Source: Streptomyces caelestis (GTDB lineage Bacteria; Actinomycetota; Actinomycetes; Streptomycetales; Streptomycetaceae). From it: a stretch of DNA of 64,000 bases. The position numbers and the translations under genes are program-made. Shown piece after piece: positions 1 to 8,897 of the stretch. The stretch is from assembly GCF_001279005.1 (NCBI RefSeq), contig NZ_LGCN01000192.1, positions 32,028 to 96,027 of the forward strand. Direction: 5' to 3'. The stretch's first letter is position 1. Each line of letters opens with the position of its first letter. The notes under the pieces are model-generated. The model did no database searches and was not told where the DNA came from. It saw only the letters and a list, made by a program, of their open reading frames with translations.

Positions 1-1190
1 TGCATGATGACGACGCTGACCGGTGTCATGACGTGCGCCATGCCGGCGCCCATGAGGAAGAAGACGACTTCCAGGACCCAGATCGGCGTGTTCTCGTCCA
101 GGACGACGAACGCGGCCAGCGTTCCCGCGAGCACGATCAGGCCGGCGGTCGCGGTGACCCTGTTGCCGAAGCGGTCCACCAGGAGGCGGGCCCGGGGCGC
201 GAAGATCAGCTGCGTGGCGGCCAGCGGCAGCATCAGCACTCCGGTCTCCAGCGGCGAGTAGCCGCGCACGCTCTGGGTGTAGAACACCGCGAAGAACGTC
301 ACGCCCATCAGCGCGAAGAAGACCAGCGCGAGCGCGACGATCGCGGCGGAGAACACCTTGTCCTTGAAGTAGGTGACGTCGATGGACGGATGGTCGCTGC
401 GCCTCTCGAGCACCACGAACGCGGCGAGTACGGCGAGACCGGCGCCGACGGCCGACAGCACCGTGGCGTCGGTGAAGTCGGCGAGCTGGCCGCCCTTGAT
501 GATGCCGTAGACCAGCAGAACCAGTCCGGCCACGGACAGGACGACGCCGAGGGGGTCGATCCGGCCCGGGTTCGGGTCGCGGGAGTCGGGGACCAGCCAC
601 AGCATCAGGGCGACGGCGAGGACGACGATCGGCACGTTGACGAGGAAGACCGAGCCCCACCAGAAGTGTTCCAGGAGGAAGCCGCCGGTGATCGGGCCGA
701 TGGCGATGGCCAGGCCCACGCCGCCCGTCCAGACGCCGATGGCCTTCGGCTGCTCGTCGCGTTCGAACACGTTCATCAGGACGGCCAGGGTGGCCGGCAT
801 GACGAACGCGGCGCCCAGGCCCATCACCGCGCGGAAGCCGATCAGCTCGGCCGGTGAGCCGGAGAACGCGGCCAGCGCCGAGCCGGCGCCGAAGGCGACG
901 AGGCCGCCGACCAGCACCTTCTTGCGGCCGAGCCGGTCGCCCAGCAGCCCCGCGCTGAAGAGCAGGCCGGCGAAGACGAGCGTGTAGGCGTTGATCGCCC
1001 ACTCCAGCTCGCTCTGCGTGGCGCCCAGGCCGGTGGGGGCGGGGGTGGAGATCGTCTTGATGGCGACGTTCAGGATCGAGTTGTCGAGGACGACGATCAG
1101 CAGGCTCAGCATCAGTACGCCGAGGATCATCCAACGGCGTCGGTGCACGGCCTCCGGGACCCGGCGGGCGGGGGCGGCAGGAGAAGTCAT
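1..1190 (-). CDS. DHA2-type MFS drug exporter, 3' end outside window
   Basis: Reading down from an ATG at 1190, an open frame runs off the window edge, so only about 396 N-terminal residues are present. The protein is an integral membrane transporter of the 14-TM EmrB/QacA (DHA2) class, expected to export drugs by proton antiport. Typical signatures are visible: the TM1 segment [23 protein letters not shown] between TM2 and TM3, and an antiporter-type motif in the [12 protein letters not shown] stretch. Several further hydrophobic helices follow. No strong ribosome binding site precedes the start. A perfect inverted repeat lies 22 bp upstream (1212-1234), so TetR-type repression is likely. 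It diverges from panB. Confidence 0.9.
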   Translation of the reverse strand, partial: MTSPAAPARRVPEAVHRRRWMILGVLMLSLLIVVLDNSILNVAIKTISTPAPTGLGATQSELEWAINAYTLVFAGLLFSAGLLGDRLGRKKVLVGGLVAFGAGSALAAFSGSPAELIGFRAVMGLGAAFVMPATLAVLMNVFERDEQPKAIGVWTGGVGLAIAIGPITGGFLLEHFWWGSVFLVNVPIVVLAVALMLWLVPDSRDPNPGRIDPLGVVLSVAGLVLLVYGIIKGGQLADFTDATVLSAVGAGLAVLAAFVVLERRSDHPSIDVTYFKDKVFSAAIVALALVFFALMGVTFFAVFYTQSVRGYSPLETGVLMLPLAATQLIFAPRARLLVDRFGNRVTATAGLIVLAGTLAAFVVLDENTPIWVLEVVFFLMGAGMAHVMTPVSVVIM

Positions 1191-1211
1191 GCGGCTCAGC
1201 GTAGCCAATTT

Positions 1212-1234
1212 CGATACGATACCGTCTCGTATCG
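1212..1234. promoter_or_regulatory. Inverted-repeat operator upstream of DHA2 exporter
   Basis: Perfect 8-bp arms CGATACGA (1212-1219) and TCGTATCG (1227-1234) are separated by TACCGTC. The site lies between the divergent exporter and panB, just upstream of the exporter start, which fits a TetR-family operator. Its core is strikingly similar to the operator next to the TetR gene at 20284-20300 (shared ACGATAC followed by GTCTCGTAT), so the two regulators may be related or shared. Confidence 0.65.
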
Positions 1235-1381
1235 GAAGTGTTTTGCCCTGATCTTGCCGGAATATTGCACGGCGGAACTCACAGGGGGACCTCTGGCCCT
1301 CCTCCGGGCGAGGTGCCACCATGGACATGGTCCGGGGACGCCGTCAGGGCGCCTCGAGATGACGTGTTGGGAGACGGTTCC

Positions 1382-2260
1382 ATGACGCAGCTTTCGGCTG
1401 CCCAGACCGGGACGACGCCCGGTTCCCCCTCCGCCGGCAAGACGCTGTACGGGGGCAAGGGCACGCGCCGCATCACTGTCCGCGACATCGCCGCCGCCAA
1501 GGAGCGCGGCGAGAAGTGGCCCATGCTCACCGCGTACGACGCGATGACCGCGTCCGTGTTCGACGAGGCCGGCATCCCGGTGATGCTCGTCGGCGACTCC
1601 GCGGGCAACTGCCACCTCGGGTACGAGACCACCGTTCCCGTCACCCTCGACGAGATGACCATGCTGTCCGCCGCGGTCGTGCGGGGCACCTCGCGCGCCC
1701 TGATCGTGGGCGACCTGCCCTTCGGCTCCTACCAGGAGGGCCCGGTGCAGGCGCTGCGCTCGGCGACCCGGCTGGTGAAGGAGGCCGGTGTCGGCGCGGT
1801 GAAGCTGGAGGGCGGCGAGCGGTCGCACCGGCAGATCGAGCTGCTGGTGGAGTCCGGGATCCCGGTGATGGCCCACATCGGGCTGACGCCGCAGTCGGTG
1901 AACGCGATGGGCTACCGGGTGCAGGGGCGCGGCGAGGAGGCGGCGCAGCAGCTGCTGCGGGACGCCAAGGCCGTGCAGGACGCGGGGGCGTTCGCGGTGG
2001 TGCTGGAGCTGGTGCCGGCGGAGCTGGCGGCGGAGGTGACGCGGGTGCTGCACATCCCGACCGTCGGGATCGGGGCCGGGCCGCAGACGGACGCGCAGGT
2101 GCTGGTGTGGACCGACATGCTGGGACTGACGGGCGGGCGCGTGCCGAAGTTCGTGAAGCGGTACGCGGATCTGCGTGAGGTCATGAGCGGGGCGGCGCGG
2201 GCGTTCGCCGAGGACGTGGTCGGCGGGACGTTCCCGGAGGAGGCGCACTCCGTGCACTGA
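1382..2260 (+). CDS. panB: 3-methyl-2-oxobutanoate hydroxymethyltransferase
   Basis: PanB transfers a hydroxymethyl group from 5,10-methylenetetrahydrofolate to alpha-ketoisovalerate, giving ketopantoate, the first committed step of pantothenate and coenzyme A synthesis. It is cytosolic. The 292-residue protein carries the family's metal-site and catalytic motifs: D72 in GDSAGN, D111 in GDLPFGSY, E143 in KLEGG and E209 in LELVP, followed by GIGAGP. The first 30 residues are a polar extension common in actinomycetes. The ATG at 1382 is preceded by GGGAGA about 7 nt upstream; a longer in-frame extension to 1238 is unlikely. A strong terminator follows at 2300-2337, so it appears monocistronic. 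Confidence 0.97.
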   Translation: MTQLSAAQTGTTPGSPSAGKTLYGGKGTRRITVRDIAAAKERGEKWPMLTAYDAMTASVFDEAGIPVMLVGDSAGNCHLGYETTVPVTLDEMTMLSAAVVRGTSRALIVGDLPFGSYQEGPVQALRSATRLVKEAGVGAVKLEGGERSHRQIELLVESGIPVMAHIGLTPQSVNAMGYRVQGRGEEAAQQLLRDAKAVQDAGAFAVVLELVPAELAAEVTRVLHIPTVGIGAGPQTDAQVLVWTDMLGLTGGRVPKFVKRYADLREVMSGAARAFAEDVVGGTFPEEAHSVH

Positions 2261-2299
2261 GCGGCCTTCGCTGCGGCTGAGCCACTGCCGCACCACCCT

Positions 2300-2337
2300 G
2301 TCGGCCCCGCTGATCTTCCCCCGTCAGCGGGGCCGAC
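2300..2337. terminator. Strong hairpin terminator after panB
   Basis: A perfect 14-bp stem, GTCGGCCCCGCTGA (2300-2313) with TCAGCGGGGCCGAC (2324-2337), closes a 10-nt loop. There is no T-run, as is usual for streptomycete terminators. It sits 40 nt after the panB stop. Confidence 0.85.
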
Positions 2338-2390
2338 GCGTGTCCCGGCTGGACGGGGGGTGTGCGCGCAGCCCGGCGCCTGCGGGGCGC

Positions 2391-2467
2391 CTCCCCCACT
2401 CTCGGCTTCTCCCCCACTCTCGGCTTCGCTCGAGCGGGGGGACCCCCATGAGCGGGGGGACCCCCAT
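2391..2467. repeat. Self-duplicated palindromic intergenic element
   Basis: The element is built from two 18-nt units, each exactly doubled in tandem. CTCCCCCACTCTCGGCTT occurs at 2391-2408 and 2409-2426; then CGCTC; then GAGCGGGGGGACCCCCAT occurs at 2432-2449 and 2450-2467. The left and right units pair with each other around the CTCGGCTTCGCTCGAG centre. The sequence resembles a palindromic repeat scattered through many Streptomyces genomes (recollection). It occupies most of the 308-bp gap between panB and the ABC exporter. Confidence 0.75.
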
Positions 2468-2568
2468 CGCCCACCCGTGCCGCCCTGCGGCACGACTGCC
2501 CGCGACCGACGTACCGCTGTCGGTGGGATGTCGGGGGTTTGTCGGTGGGGGGTGGGACGGTTCTCGGC

Positions 2569-3597
2569 ATGACGCGAAACGACAATGACCCGGGGGGCGC
2601 GGGGAGCGCCGTCACCGTGCGGGGGCTGGTCAAGCACTACGGGGGGACCAAGGCGCTGGACGGGGTCGACCTGGATGTGCGCGAGGGCACCGTGATGGGG
2701 GTGCTCGGGCCGAACGGGGCCGGGAAGACCACGCTGGTGCGGATCCTGTCCACCCTGCTCACGCCGACCGCCGGACACGCCACCGTCGCCGGGTACGACG
2801 TGGTCCGCCAGCCGAGGCAGCTGCGCCGGGTGATCGGGCTGACGGGGCAGTACGCCTCCGTGGACGAGAAGCTTCCGGGCTGGGAGAACCTGTATCTGAT
2901 CGGGCGGCTGCTCGACCTGTCCCGCAAGGAGGCCCGGTCCCGCGCCGACGAGCTGCTGGAGCGGTTCTCGCTCACCGACGCGGCCCGCCGGCCGGCGGCC
3001 ACCTACTCCGGCGGTATGCGGCGGCGCCTGGACCTGGCCGCCTCGATGATCGGCCGGCCGGCCGTGCTGTACCTGGACGAGCCGACCACGGGACTGGACC
3101 CCCGCACCCGCAACGAGGTGTGGGACGAGGTCAAGCGGCTGGTCGGGGACGGGGTGACGGTGCTGCTGACCACCCAGTACATGGAGGAGGCCGAGCAGCT
3201 CGCCTCCGAGCTGACCGTCGTGGACCGGGGCAAGGTCATCGCGAGCGGCGGCATCGAGGAGCTGAAGGCCAAGGTAGGCGGCCGTACGCTGCGGGTCCGC
3301 CCGGCCGACCCGCTGCAGTTGCGCCCGCTGGCGGACGCCCTCGACGCACTGGGCCTCACCGGGCTCGCCACGACCACCGTGGACGCCGAGCGGGGCGCCG
3401 TGCTCGTCCCGGTGCTGAGCGACGAGCAGCTGACCGCCGTGGTCGGCGCGGTCACCGCGCGCGGCCTCACGCTCAGCTCCATCACCACCGAACTGCCCAG
3501 CCTGGACGAGGTGTTCCTGTCCCTCACCGGCCACCGCGCCGGCGCCCCGCAGGACACCGCGCCCGCCGAGACCCACGAGGAGGTCGTCGCCGTATGA
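2569..3597 (+). CDS. DrrA-like ABC transporter ATP-binding protein
   Basis: This 342-residue ATPase powers the membrane protein encoded immediately downstream. Visible motifs are Walker A GPNGAGKT (residues 47-54), signature YSGGM (about 146), Walker B LYLDEPTTGLDP (about 167-178) and the switch region LLTTQYMEEA. The roughly 100-residue C-terminal extension with the SLDEVFLSLTG motif is typical of the DrrA daunorubicin-resistance/antibiotic-export subfamily. The ATG at 2569 follows GGGACGG; a GTG 30 nt upstream is a less likely start. The stop overlaps the next gene's ATG as ATGA, implying translational coupling. The substrate cannot be deduced. Confidence 0.93.
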   Translation: MTRNDNDPGGAGSAVTVRGLVKHYGGTKALDGVDLDVREGTVMGVLGPNGAGKTTLVRILSTLLTPTAGHATVAGYDVVRQPRQLRRVIGLTGQYASVDEKLPGWENLYLIGRLLDLSRKEARSRADELLERFSLTDAARRPAATYSGGMRRRLDLAASMIGRPAVLYLDEPTTGLDPRTRNEVWDEVKRLVGDGVTVLLTTQYMEEAEQLASELTVVDRGKVIASGGIEELKAKVGGRTLRVRPADPLQLRPLADALDALGLTGLATTTVDAERGAVLVPVLSDEQLTAVVGAVTARGLTLSSITTELPSLDEVFLSLTGHRAGAPQDTAPAETHEEVVAV

Positions 3598-4418
3598 GTG
3601 CCGCCACCGCCACCGCCACGACCGATCTCCGCGCGGACGCGCGCATCCCGCTCCGTGCCCACCTGCGGCACACCGGCGCCCTGGTGCGCCGCAACCTGCT
3701 GTGGATACGGCAGGACCCGGAGTCGATGTTCGACGCCGTGCTGTTCCCGATCGTCTTCACCCTGCTGTTCGTGTACGTCTTCGGCGGCTCCATCGGACAG
3801 TCGCTGGGCGGCGGACAGCAGGCGTACGTGCAGTACATCGTGCCCGGCCTGATGGCCATGATGGGCATGAACATGGCCCAGGGGGTGGGCACCGGGTTCA
3901 ACCAGGACTTCAACACCGGGGTCATGGACCGTTTCCGGTCGCTGCCGATCGGGCGCGGCTCGGTGCTGTTCGCGAAGATCTCGGTCGAGATGGTGCGGAT
4001 GCTCATCGCCACCGCGATCCTCATGGTCGTCGGCGTCCTCGTCGGCTTCGACATCACCAACTGGCCGGGACTGTTCGCCGCCGTGGGACTGTCCGCGGTG
4101 TTCGGCTCCGCGCTGATGTGGATCTTCCTCACGCTGGGCGTGGTGATGAAGAACGCGCAGTCGGTGCAGGCGATGGGCTTCCTGGTGCTGATGCCCCTGC
4201 AGTTCGGCTCGTCGATCTTCGCGCCGACCCGGTCGATGCCGGGCTGGCTGGAGTCCTTCACCCAGGTCAACCCGCTGTCCGCGCTGGCGGACGCCGCACG
4301 CGGGCTGATGGTGGGCGGCCCGGTCGCCCACGACCTGTGGATGACGCTGGCCTGGTCGGTGGGGATCACCGCGGTGATGGCGCCGGTCGCGATCCACAAG
4401 TTCCGCACGAAGAGCTGA
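3594..4418 (+). CDS. DrrB-like ABC-2 type transporter permease
   Basis: This 274-residue membrane protein is the permease partner of the upstream ATPase. It has a short cytosolic N-terminus followed by six hydrophobic segments (for example around residues 44-64, 79-100 and 134-155), typical of ABC2_membrane. The motif NPLSALADAARGLMVGG near the C-terminus is characteristic of DrrB-type exporters. The start overlaps the ATPase stop by 4 nt. Its stop TGA directly abuts the stop of the convergent regulator, forming TGATCA with no terminator space between them. Confidence 0.92.
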   Translation: MSAATATATTDLRADARIPLRAHLRHTGALVRRNLLWIRQDPESMFDAVLFPIVFTLLFVYVFGGSIGQSLGGGQQAYVQYIVPGLMAMMGMNMAQGVGTGFNQDFNTGVMDRFRSLPIGRGSVLFAKISVEMVRMLIATAILMVVGVLVGFDITNWPGLFAAVGLSAVFGSALMWIFLTLGVVMKNAQSVQAMGFLVLMPLQFGSSIFAPTRSMPGWLESFTQVNPLSALADAARGLMVGGPVAHDLWMTLAWSVGITAVMAPVAIHKFRTKS

Positions 4419-7400
4419 TCACGCCGGTCCCAGCAGGGCGTCGGCCTCCTCCGGGGAGAGGCCGACGCCCTCGGCGTACGCGCTCTCGTACGCCGCGCCG
4501 CCGAGTGCCGCCCGGATCCGCGCCTCGGCCCGTGCGCGCGCCTCGCGTTCCACGCGCCCCGCGTGGTGTCCGGGCGGCAGCCAGGAGTCCGCGGCGCCCA
4601 GGCAGCGGGCCGCGTCCCGGGCGTGCCGCCCGCCGTCGATCCCGGCGAGGGCGACGGCGCCCAGGGTGACGTACTCCGAGCGCATGTGGGGCGCCATGGC
4701 GGCGGACAGCGGATCGCCCGCCTGCCGGATCGCCTCGCGGAGGACGACCAGGGCCTGCTCGTCGTTGCCGTCGGCCACCTCCAGCCAGCCCTCGGCGCCG
4801 AGGATGAACGCGTCGAAGACGACGTAGTGCGCGAGGCGGAACTCCTCGCGCAGGGCCCGCAGGTGCTCCCGGGCCTCCGCCGTGCGCCCGGTGGTGCAGA
4901 GCCAGCCGGTCAGGAAGAGCCGGGCGGCGGGCAGGGCCTCGGTGTGCCGGCCCCTCGTGTCGTCGATGACCTCGCGCAGCAGCCGCTCGCCGCGCTCCGC
5001 CTCACCCGCCTCCAGCAGCGCGCCGCCCAGCCGGGCGGTGAGCACGGCCGTGTGGGCGCGGGCGCCGAGGCGGTCGGCGTGCTCGATGGCCGCCTCGTAG
5101 TCGGCGGCGGCGTCCCGGTACGCGCCGGCGCGTTCGCGGGCCTCGCCGCGCGCGGAGAGGGCCTCGGCGACGCCCCAGGTGTCGCCGAGGCGGCGGTGGA
5201 TCTCCAGCGCCTCGTCGGCGTCGCGGCGGGCGTCGCCGGCCCAGTCGCTGCGGTTGGCCAGGAAGTTGGCGCGCAGCTGGAGGTTGCAGGCCAGCTCCCA
5301 CTCGAATCCCGGGTGCTCCCGGCAGGTGCGGATCGCCGCGTCGACCACATGGCGCAGCCGCTCCATGTCACCGGTCAGCATCACGGCGAACACCCAGAGC
5401 AGACCGGGCGGCCGGCAGACCTGCGGCATGCCCGGCTCGTACGTCGCGCCGACGAGGCGCAGCTTGTGCTGCGCCTGCGGGGTCTGCCAGTCGTCCAGCT
5501 CGGTGTCCATGTGGGCCAGATGGGCCAGGTGCACCCCGCGCCGGGCCTCGGCGAGGACCTCGCCGGTCATCGGGGGCGGGGCGTCGGTGCAGCGCTGCCA
5601 CAGCGGGGCGGCGGGCCGTACCGGTTCGGTGAACGGGTCGGGGGCGAGGGCCATGACCTCGGCGCACCAGTTGCGGGCCTCGATGCGCAGGTCGCGCATC
5701 TGCCAGTACCAGGTGAGCGACAGGGTGATGCAGAGCGCCTCGTGCTCGTCGCGCAGGGCGAGGGCGTGGCGCAGGGCCGTGCGCACGTTCTCGTACTCCC
5801 GCTCCAGCAGTGCGATGGCGGCCGGCTGGTGCGGACCGCGCAGCATCGGCTCGGTGGTGCGGGCGACCTCACGGAAGTACGTCAGGTGCGCCCGCTCCGC
5901 CTCGGGCCGCCGGCCGGACTCGTCGAGGCGTTCGCCGGCGTACTCGGCGACGGTCTCCAGGAGCCGGTAGCGCATCTCGCCGTCGCCCGAAGGGGCGGCC
6001 ACCACGAGGGACTTGTCGACGAGGGAGCCGAGCGCGTCGAGCGCGGCCGGTCCGCAGACGGCCTCGGCGGCGGCGAGGTCGCAGCCGCCCGCGAAGACCG
6101 ACAGCCGGCCCAGTACGTCGCGTTCGTCCGCGTCGAGCAGGTCCCAGGACCAGTCGACGACGGCCCGCAGGGTCTGCTGTCGGGGCAGGACGGTGCGGCT
6201 GCCGGAGGTGAGCAGCCGGAAGCGGTCGTCGAGCCGGTCGGCGATCTGGCGCGGGGTGAGCATCCGCAGCCGGGCGGCGGCGAGTTCGATGGCCAGCGGC
6301 AGACCGTCGAGGCGGCGGCAGATCTCCGCGCAGGCCGCCGCGGTGTCGTCGTCGGCGTCGGTGCGGAAGCCGGAGCGGGCGGCGGCCCCCCGCTCGGCGA
6401 GCAGGCGCAGCGCGACCGGCTCGGGCAGCGGCTCCACCGGGCGCAGCAACTCACCGCGCACACCGAGCGGTTCGCGGCTGGTGGCGAGGACGGTGAGTCG
6501 GGGACAGCGCTCCAGCAGCGCCTCCACGAGGCGGGCGGCGGCCAGGGCGACGTGCTCGCAGTTGTCCAGGATCAGCAGCATGCGGCGCGGGCCGCAGTGT
6601 TCGGCGAGACGCTCCACGGGGTCGTCGTGGCGGTCGGTGACGGCCCGCATGCTCTCGGCGCCGGCGCCGTAGAGCACGGTCTCGCGGGCGCCGACGGCGG
6701 TGAGGACGGCCTCGGGGACGGCGTCGGGGTCGTCGACCGGGGCGAGTTCGGCGAGCCACACGCCGTCGGGGACGCGCTGCCGCACGGTCTCGGCGGCCTC
6801 CTGCGACAGCCGGGTCTTGCCGGCCCCGCCCGGCCCGAGCAGGGTGACCAGCCGGGCGGCGGCGAGGTCGGCGCGGATGGTCTCGATGTCGGCCTCCCGG
6901 CCGACGAACGAGGTCAGCCGGGCCCGCAGGTTGCCGGGCGGCGCGCTCCCTGGGGCCCGGGACGCGGGCGCCGGCCCGGGTTTCAGCAACTCGGCGTGCA
7001 GCGCGCGCAGTTCGGCGCCGGGGTCGGAGCCGAGGCGGTCCGCGAGCAGGCGCCGTACGTCCTCGTAGGCGGCCAGGGCCTCGGCGGTACGGCCCGTGTC
7101 GCGCAGGGCGCGCAGCCGCAGCGCCTGGAGGGGTTCGTCGAGGGGGTGGCCGTCGCACAGCGCGGTCAGCTCGGGCAGGGACTGCTCGGCCTCGCCGAGG
7201 GCGAGGGCGGCGGTGTGCCGGGCGCGCAGCACGTCCAGGTGCCGGGCCCGGAGGCGGGCCGCGTCGGCGGTGCGGTCGGGCAGGCCGGTGAGGGCGGGAC
7301 CGTGCCACAGGGCGAGGGCGTCGTCGAGGACGACGGCCGCCTTCGCCGGGTCGCCGTCGGCCAGGGCGCGCAGGCCGTCGCCGGCCAGCCGCTCGAAACG

Positions 7401-7706
7401 GTGCAGGTCGATGTCGTCGGGCGCGGCGGTCAGCCGGTAGCCGCCGTCGACGGAGGCGATCTGGTCCGCGCCGAGCGTCCGGCGCAGCCGCCCCACCAGC
7501 GCCTGGAGCGCCCCGGTGGCGTCGGCCGGCGGATCGGCGTCCCCCCAGACCTCGTCGACCAGCAGGCCCACGGGCACGGTGCGCCCGGTCCGCAGGGCGA
7601 GCACGGTCAGCAGGGCGCGCAGCCGCGCCCCGCCGACGGGGACGACGGTGCCGTCGGGACGGAGTGCCTGGGTGGTGCCGAGGATGCGGTAGCGCACGGG
7701 ATGCAT
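4419..7706 (-). CDS. AfsR/SARP-family regulator with NB-ARC ATPase domain
   Basis: This 1095-residue cytosolic protein is built like AfsR. An OmpR-type winged helix (residues about 5-90, with LRALLTVLALRTGRTVP and LVDEVWG) leads into a bacterial transcriptional activation domain to about 245. An NB-ARC/STAND ATPase follows, with P-loop GPGGAGKT near 290, Walker B LLILDNCEH near 374 and LATSREPL near 407. A long C-terminal helical repeat region of TPR type completes it. Such proteins activate secondary-metabolism or development genes, sometimes after Ser/Thr phosphorylation. No LuxR-type HTH is seen at the C-terminus. No biosynthetic cluster is adjacent, so this looks like a conserved pleiotropic regulator. 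It diverges from the M50 protease gene. Confidence 0.9.
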   Translation of the reverse strand: MHPVRYRILGTTQALRPDGTVVPVGGARLRALLTVLALRTGRTVPVGLLVDEVWGDADPPADATGALQALVGRLRRTLGADQIASVDGGYRLTAAPDDIDLHRFERLAGDGLRALADGDPAKAAVVLDDALALWHGPALTGLPDRTADAARLRARHLDVLRARHTAALALGEAEQSLPELTALCDGHPLDEPLQALRLRALRDTGRTAEALAAYEDVRRLLADRLGSDPGAELRALHAELLKPGPAPASRAPGSAPPGNLRARLTSFVGREADIETIRADLAAARLVTLLGPGGAGKTRLSQEAAETVRQRVPDGVWLAELAPVDDPDAVPEAVLTAVGARETVLYGAGAESMRAVTDRHDDPVERLAEHCGPRRMLLILDNCEHVALAAARLVEALLERCPRLTVLATSREPLGVRGELLRPVEPLPEPVALRLLAERGAAARSGFRTDADDDTAAACAEICRRLDGLPLAIELAAARLRMLTPRQIADRLDDRFRLLTSGSRTVLPRQQTLRAVVDWSWDLLDADERDVLGRLSVFAGGCDLAAAEAVCGPAALDALGSLVDKSLVVAAPSGDGEMRYRLLETVAEYAGERLDESGRRPEAERAHLTYFREVARTTEPMLRGPHQPAAIALLEREYENVRTALRHALALRDEHEALCITLSLTWYWQMRDLRIEARNWCAEVMALAPDPFTEPVRPAAPLWQRCTDAPPPMTGEVLAEARRGVHLAHLAHMDTELDDWQTPQAQHKLRLVGATYEPGMPQVCRPPGLLWVFAVMLTGDMERLRHVVDAAIRTCREHPGFEWELACNLQLRANFLANRSDWAGDARRDADEALEIHRRLGDTWGVAEALSARGEARERAGAYRDAAADYEAAIEHADRLGARAHTAVLTARLGGALLEAGEAERGERLLREVIDDTRGRHTEALPAARLFLTGWLCTTGRTAEAREHLRALREEFRLAHYVVFDAFILGAEGWLEVADGNDEQALVVLREAIRQAGDPLSAAMAPHMRSEYVTLGAVALAGIDGGRHARDAARCLGAADSWLPPGHHAGRVEREARARAEARIRAALGGAAYESAYAEGVGLSPEEADALLGPA

Positions 7707-7857
7707 TGTCTCCGGTGGGGGTGGCGGGGGTCACGGGGCCCGGTCGGCGTGGTCGTCCCCACCCTGCGCGGAACCGGCCGCCGGCGCGAGACGTTTTCAC
7801 CGTGCGCCCGGTACCGTCGGGCGGTCCCCGTGTGTGTCCGACCGTCCGAGGAGCCCC

Positions 7858-8658
7858 ATGACCACCGCCGCCACCCGTCACAGCGACCGGAGGATCAGTC
7901 CGGTCTTCCTGGGCATCCTGGCCGTGACGGCGGTCACCGGGTGGGCCACCTGGACCGGGTTCGCGGAGCAGCCCGGGGTCGCCGTGTTCCTGTTCGTGAC
8001 GGCCGCCTGGATCGTCTCCCTGTGCCTGCACGAGTACGCGCATGCCCGTACCGCTCTGCACAGCGGCGACACATCGGTCGGCGCGAAGGGCTACCTCACC
8101 CTGAATCCGATGAAGTACACCCACGCCCTGCTGAGCATCGTGCTCCCGGTCGTCTTCGTGATCATGGGCGGGATCGGTCTGCCGGGCGGCGCCGTGTTCA
8201 TCGAGCGCGGGCGGATCCGGGGGCGCTGGCGGCACAGCCTGATCTCGGCGGCGGGCCCGCTGACGAACGTGCTGTTCGCCGTCGTGTGCACGGCGCCGTT
8301 CTGGCTGGACGCGCTGGACGGCGTACCGGCCGGCTTCCGGTTCGCGCTGGCGTTCCTGGCGCTGCTCCAGGTGACGGCCGCGATCCTGAACTTCCTGCCG
8401 GTGCCGGGCCTCGACGGCTACGGCGTGATCGAGCCCTGGCTGTCGTACGGCGTGAGGCGGCAGGTGGAGCCGTTCGCCCCGTTCGGTCTGCTGTTCGTGT
8501 TCGCGCTGCTGTGGGTGCCGTCGGTGAACGGCGCGTTCTTCGGCGTGGTCGACTCCCTGCTCGAAGCGCTGGGCATCGACGAGTTCGACACGTACTGCGG
8601 TTACGAGCTGTTCCGCTTCTGGCGGGAGCCGAGCGGGTACTGCGCGGTCAGCCCGTGA
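7858..8658 (+). CDS. M50-type site-2 protease family membrane protein
   Basis: This 266-residue membrane protein has both zinc-protease signatures of the S2P/M50 family: HEYAH at residues 58-62 within a hydrophobic segment, and NFLPVPGLDG with N178 and D186. It lacks PDZ or CBS domains, so it is a minimal version. The family cleaves transmembrane substrates within the bilayer, for example anti-sigma factors; the substrate here is unknown. The ATG at 7858 follows GAGGAG with a short 4-nt spacer; a GTG at 7834 is an alternative. Its last 11 nt overlap the convergent small membrane gene. Confidence 0.88.
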   Translation: MTTAATRHSDRRISPVFLGILAVTAVTGWATWTGFAEQPGVAVFLFVTAAWIVSLCLHEYAHARTALHSGDTSVGAKGYLTLNPMKYTHALLSIVLPVVFVIMGGIGLPGGAVFIERGRIRGRWRHSLISAAGPLTNVLFAVVCTAPFWLDALDGVPAGFRFALAFLALLQVTAAILNFLPVPGLDGYGVIEPWLSYGVRRQVEPFAPFGLLFVFALLWVPSVNGAFFGVVDSLLEALGIDEFDTYCGYELFRFWREPSGYCAVSP

Positions 8659-8842
8659 CCGGACCGCCGTCCCGCCTCGCCGCCCGCCCGCGCCGCAGGT
8701 AGTACCAGGTCATGTTGGACGACAGCCCCGCCAGCAGCACCCAGACGACGCCGATGAGCACGCTGCCCCGGACGAAGGAGACGACGGCCGCGGCGACGGC
8801 GAGGAGGCAGACGGCGAGGGCGTAGAGGGAGAGGCGGGGCAT
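8648..8842 (-). CDS. Small two-helix membrane protein
   Basis: A 64-residue protein with two hydrophobic segments (about residues 5-24 and 28-45) and a basic C-terminal tail LRRGRAARRD. I do not recognise a named family. The ATG at 8842 was chosen because AGGAG lies 9 nt upstream; an upstream start at 8893 would add an unsupported polar extension. It lies 55 nt after npdG on the same strand and may be cotranscribed. Its 3' end overlaps the convergent M50 gene by 11 bp. Confidence 0.7.
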   Translation of the reverse strand: MPRLSLYALAVCLLAVAAAVVSFVRGSVLIGVVWVLLAGLSSNMTWYYLRRGRAARRDGGPVTG

Positions 8843-8897
8843 GGTCGAAGGCTCCTGTCGGGGGACACTGCTGAGGCTTCCAGTGTCCCCCATCGCC

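Noticed and set aside
4563..8702. 1379-codon open frame on the plus strand opposite the SARP regulator
   Set aside because: Antisense shadow of a G+C-rich gene; low-complexity glycine/alanine/arginine protein with no domain, while the minus strand encodes a full AfsR-like protein.
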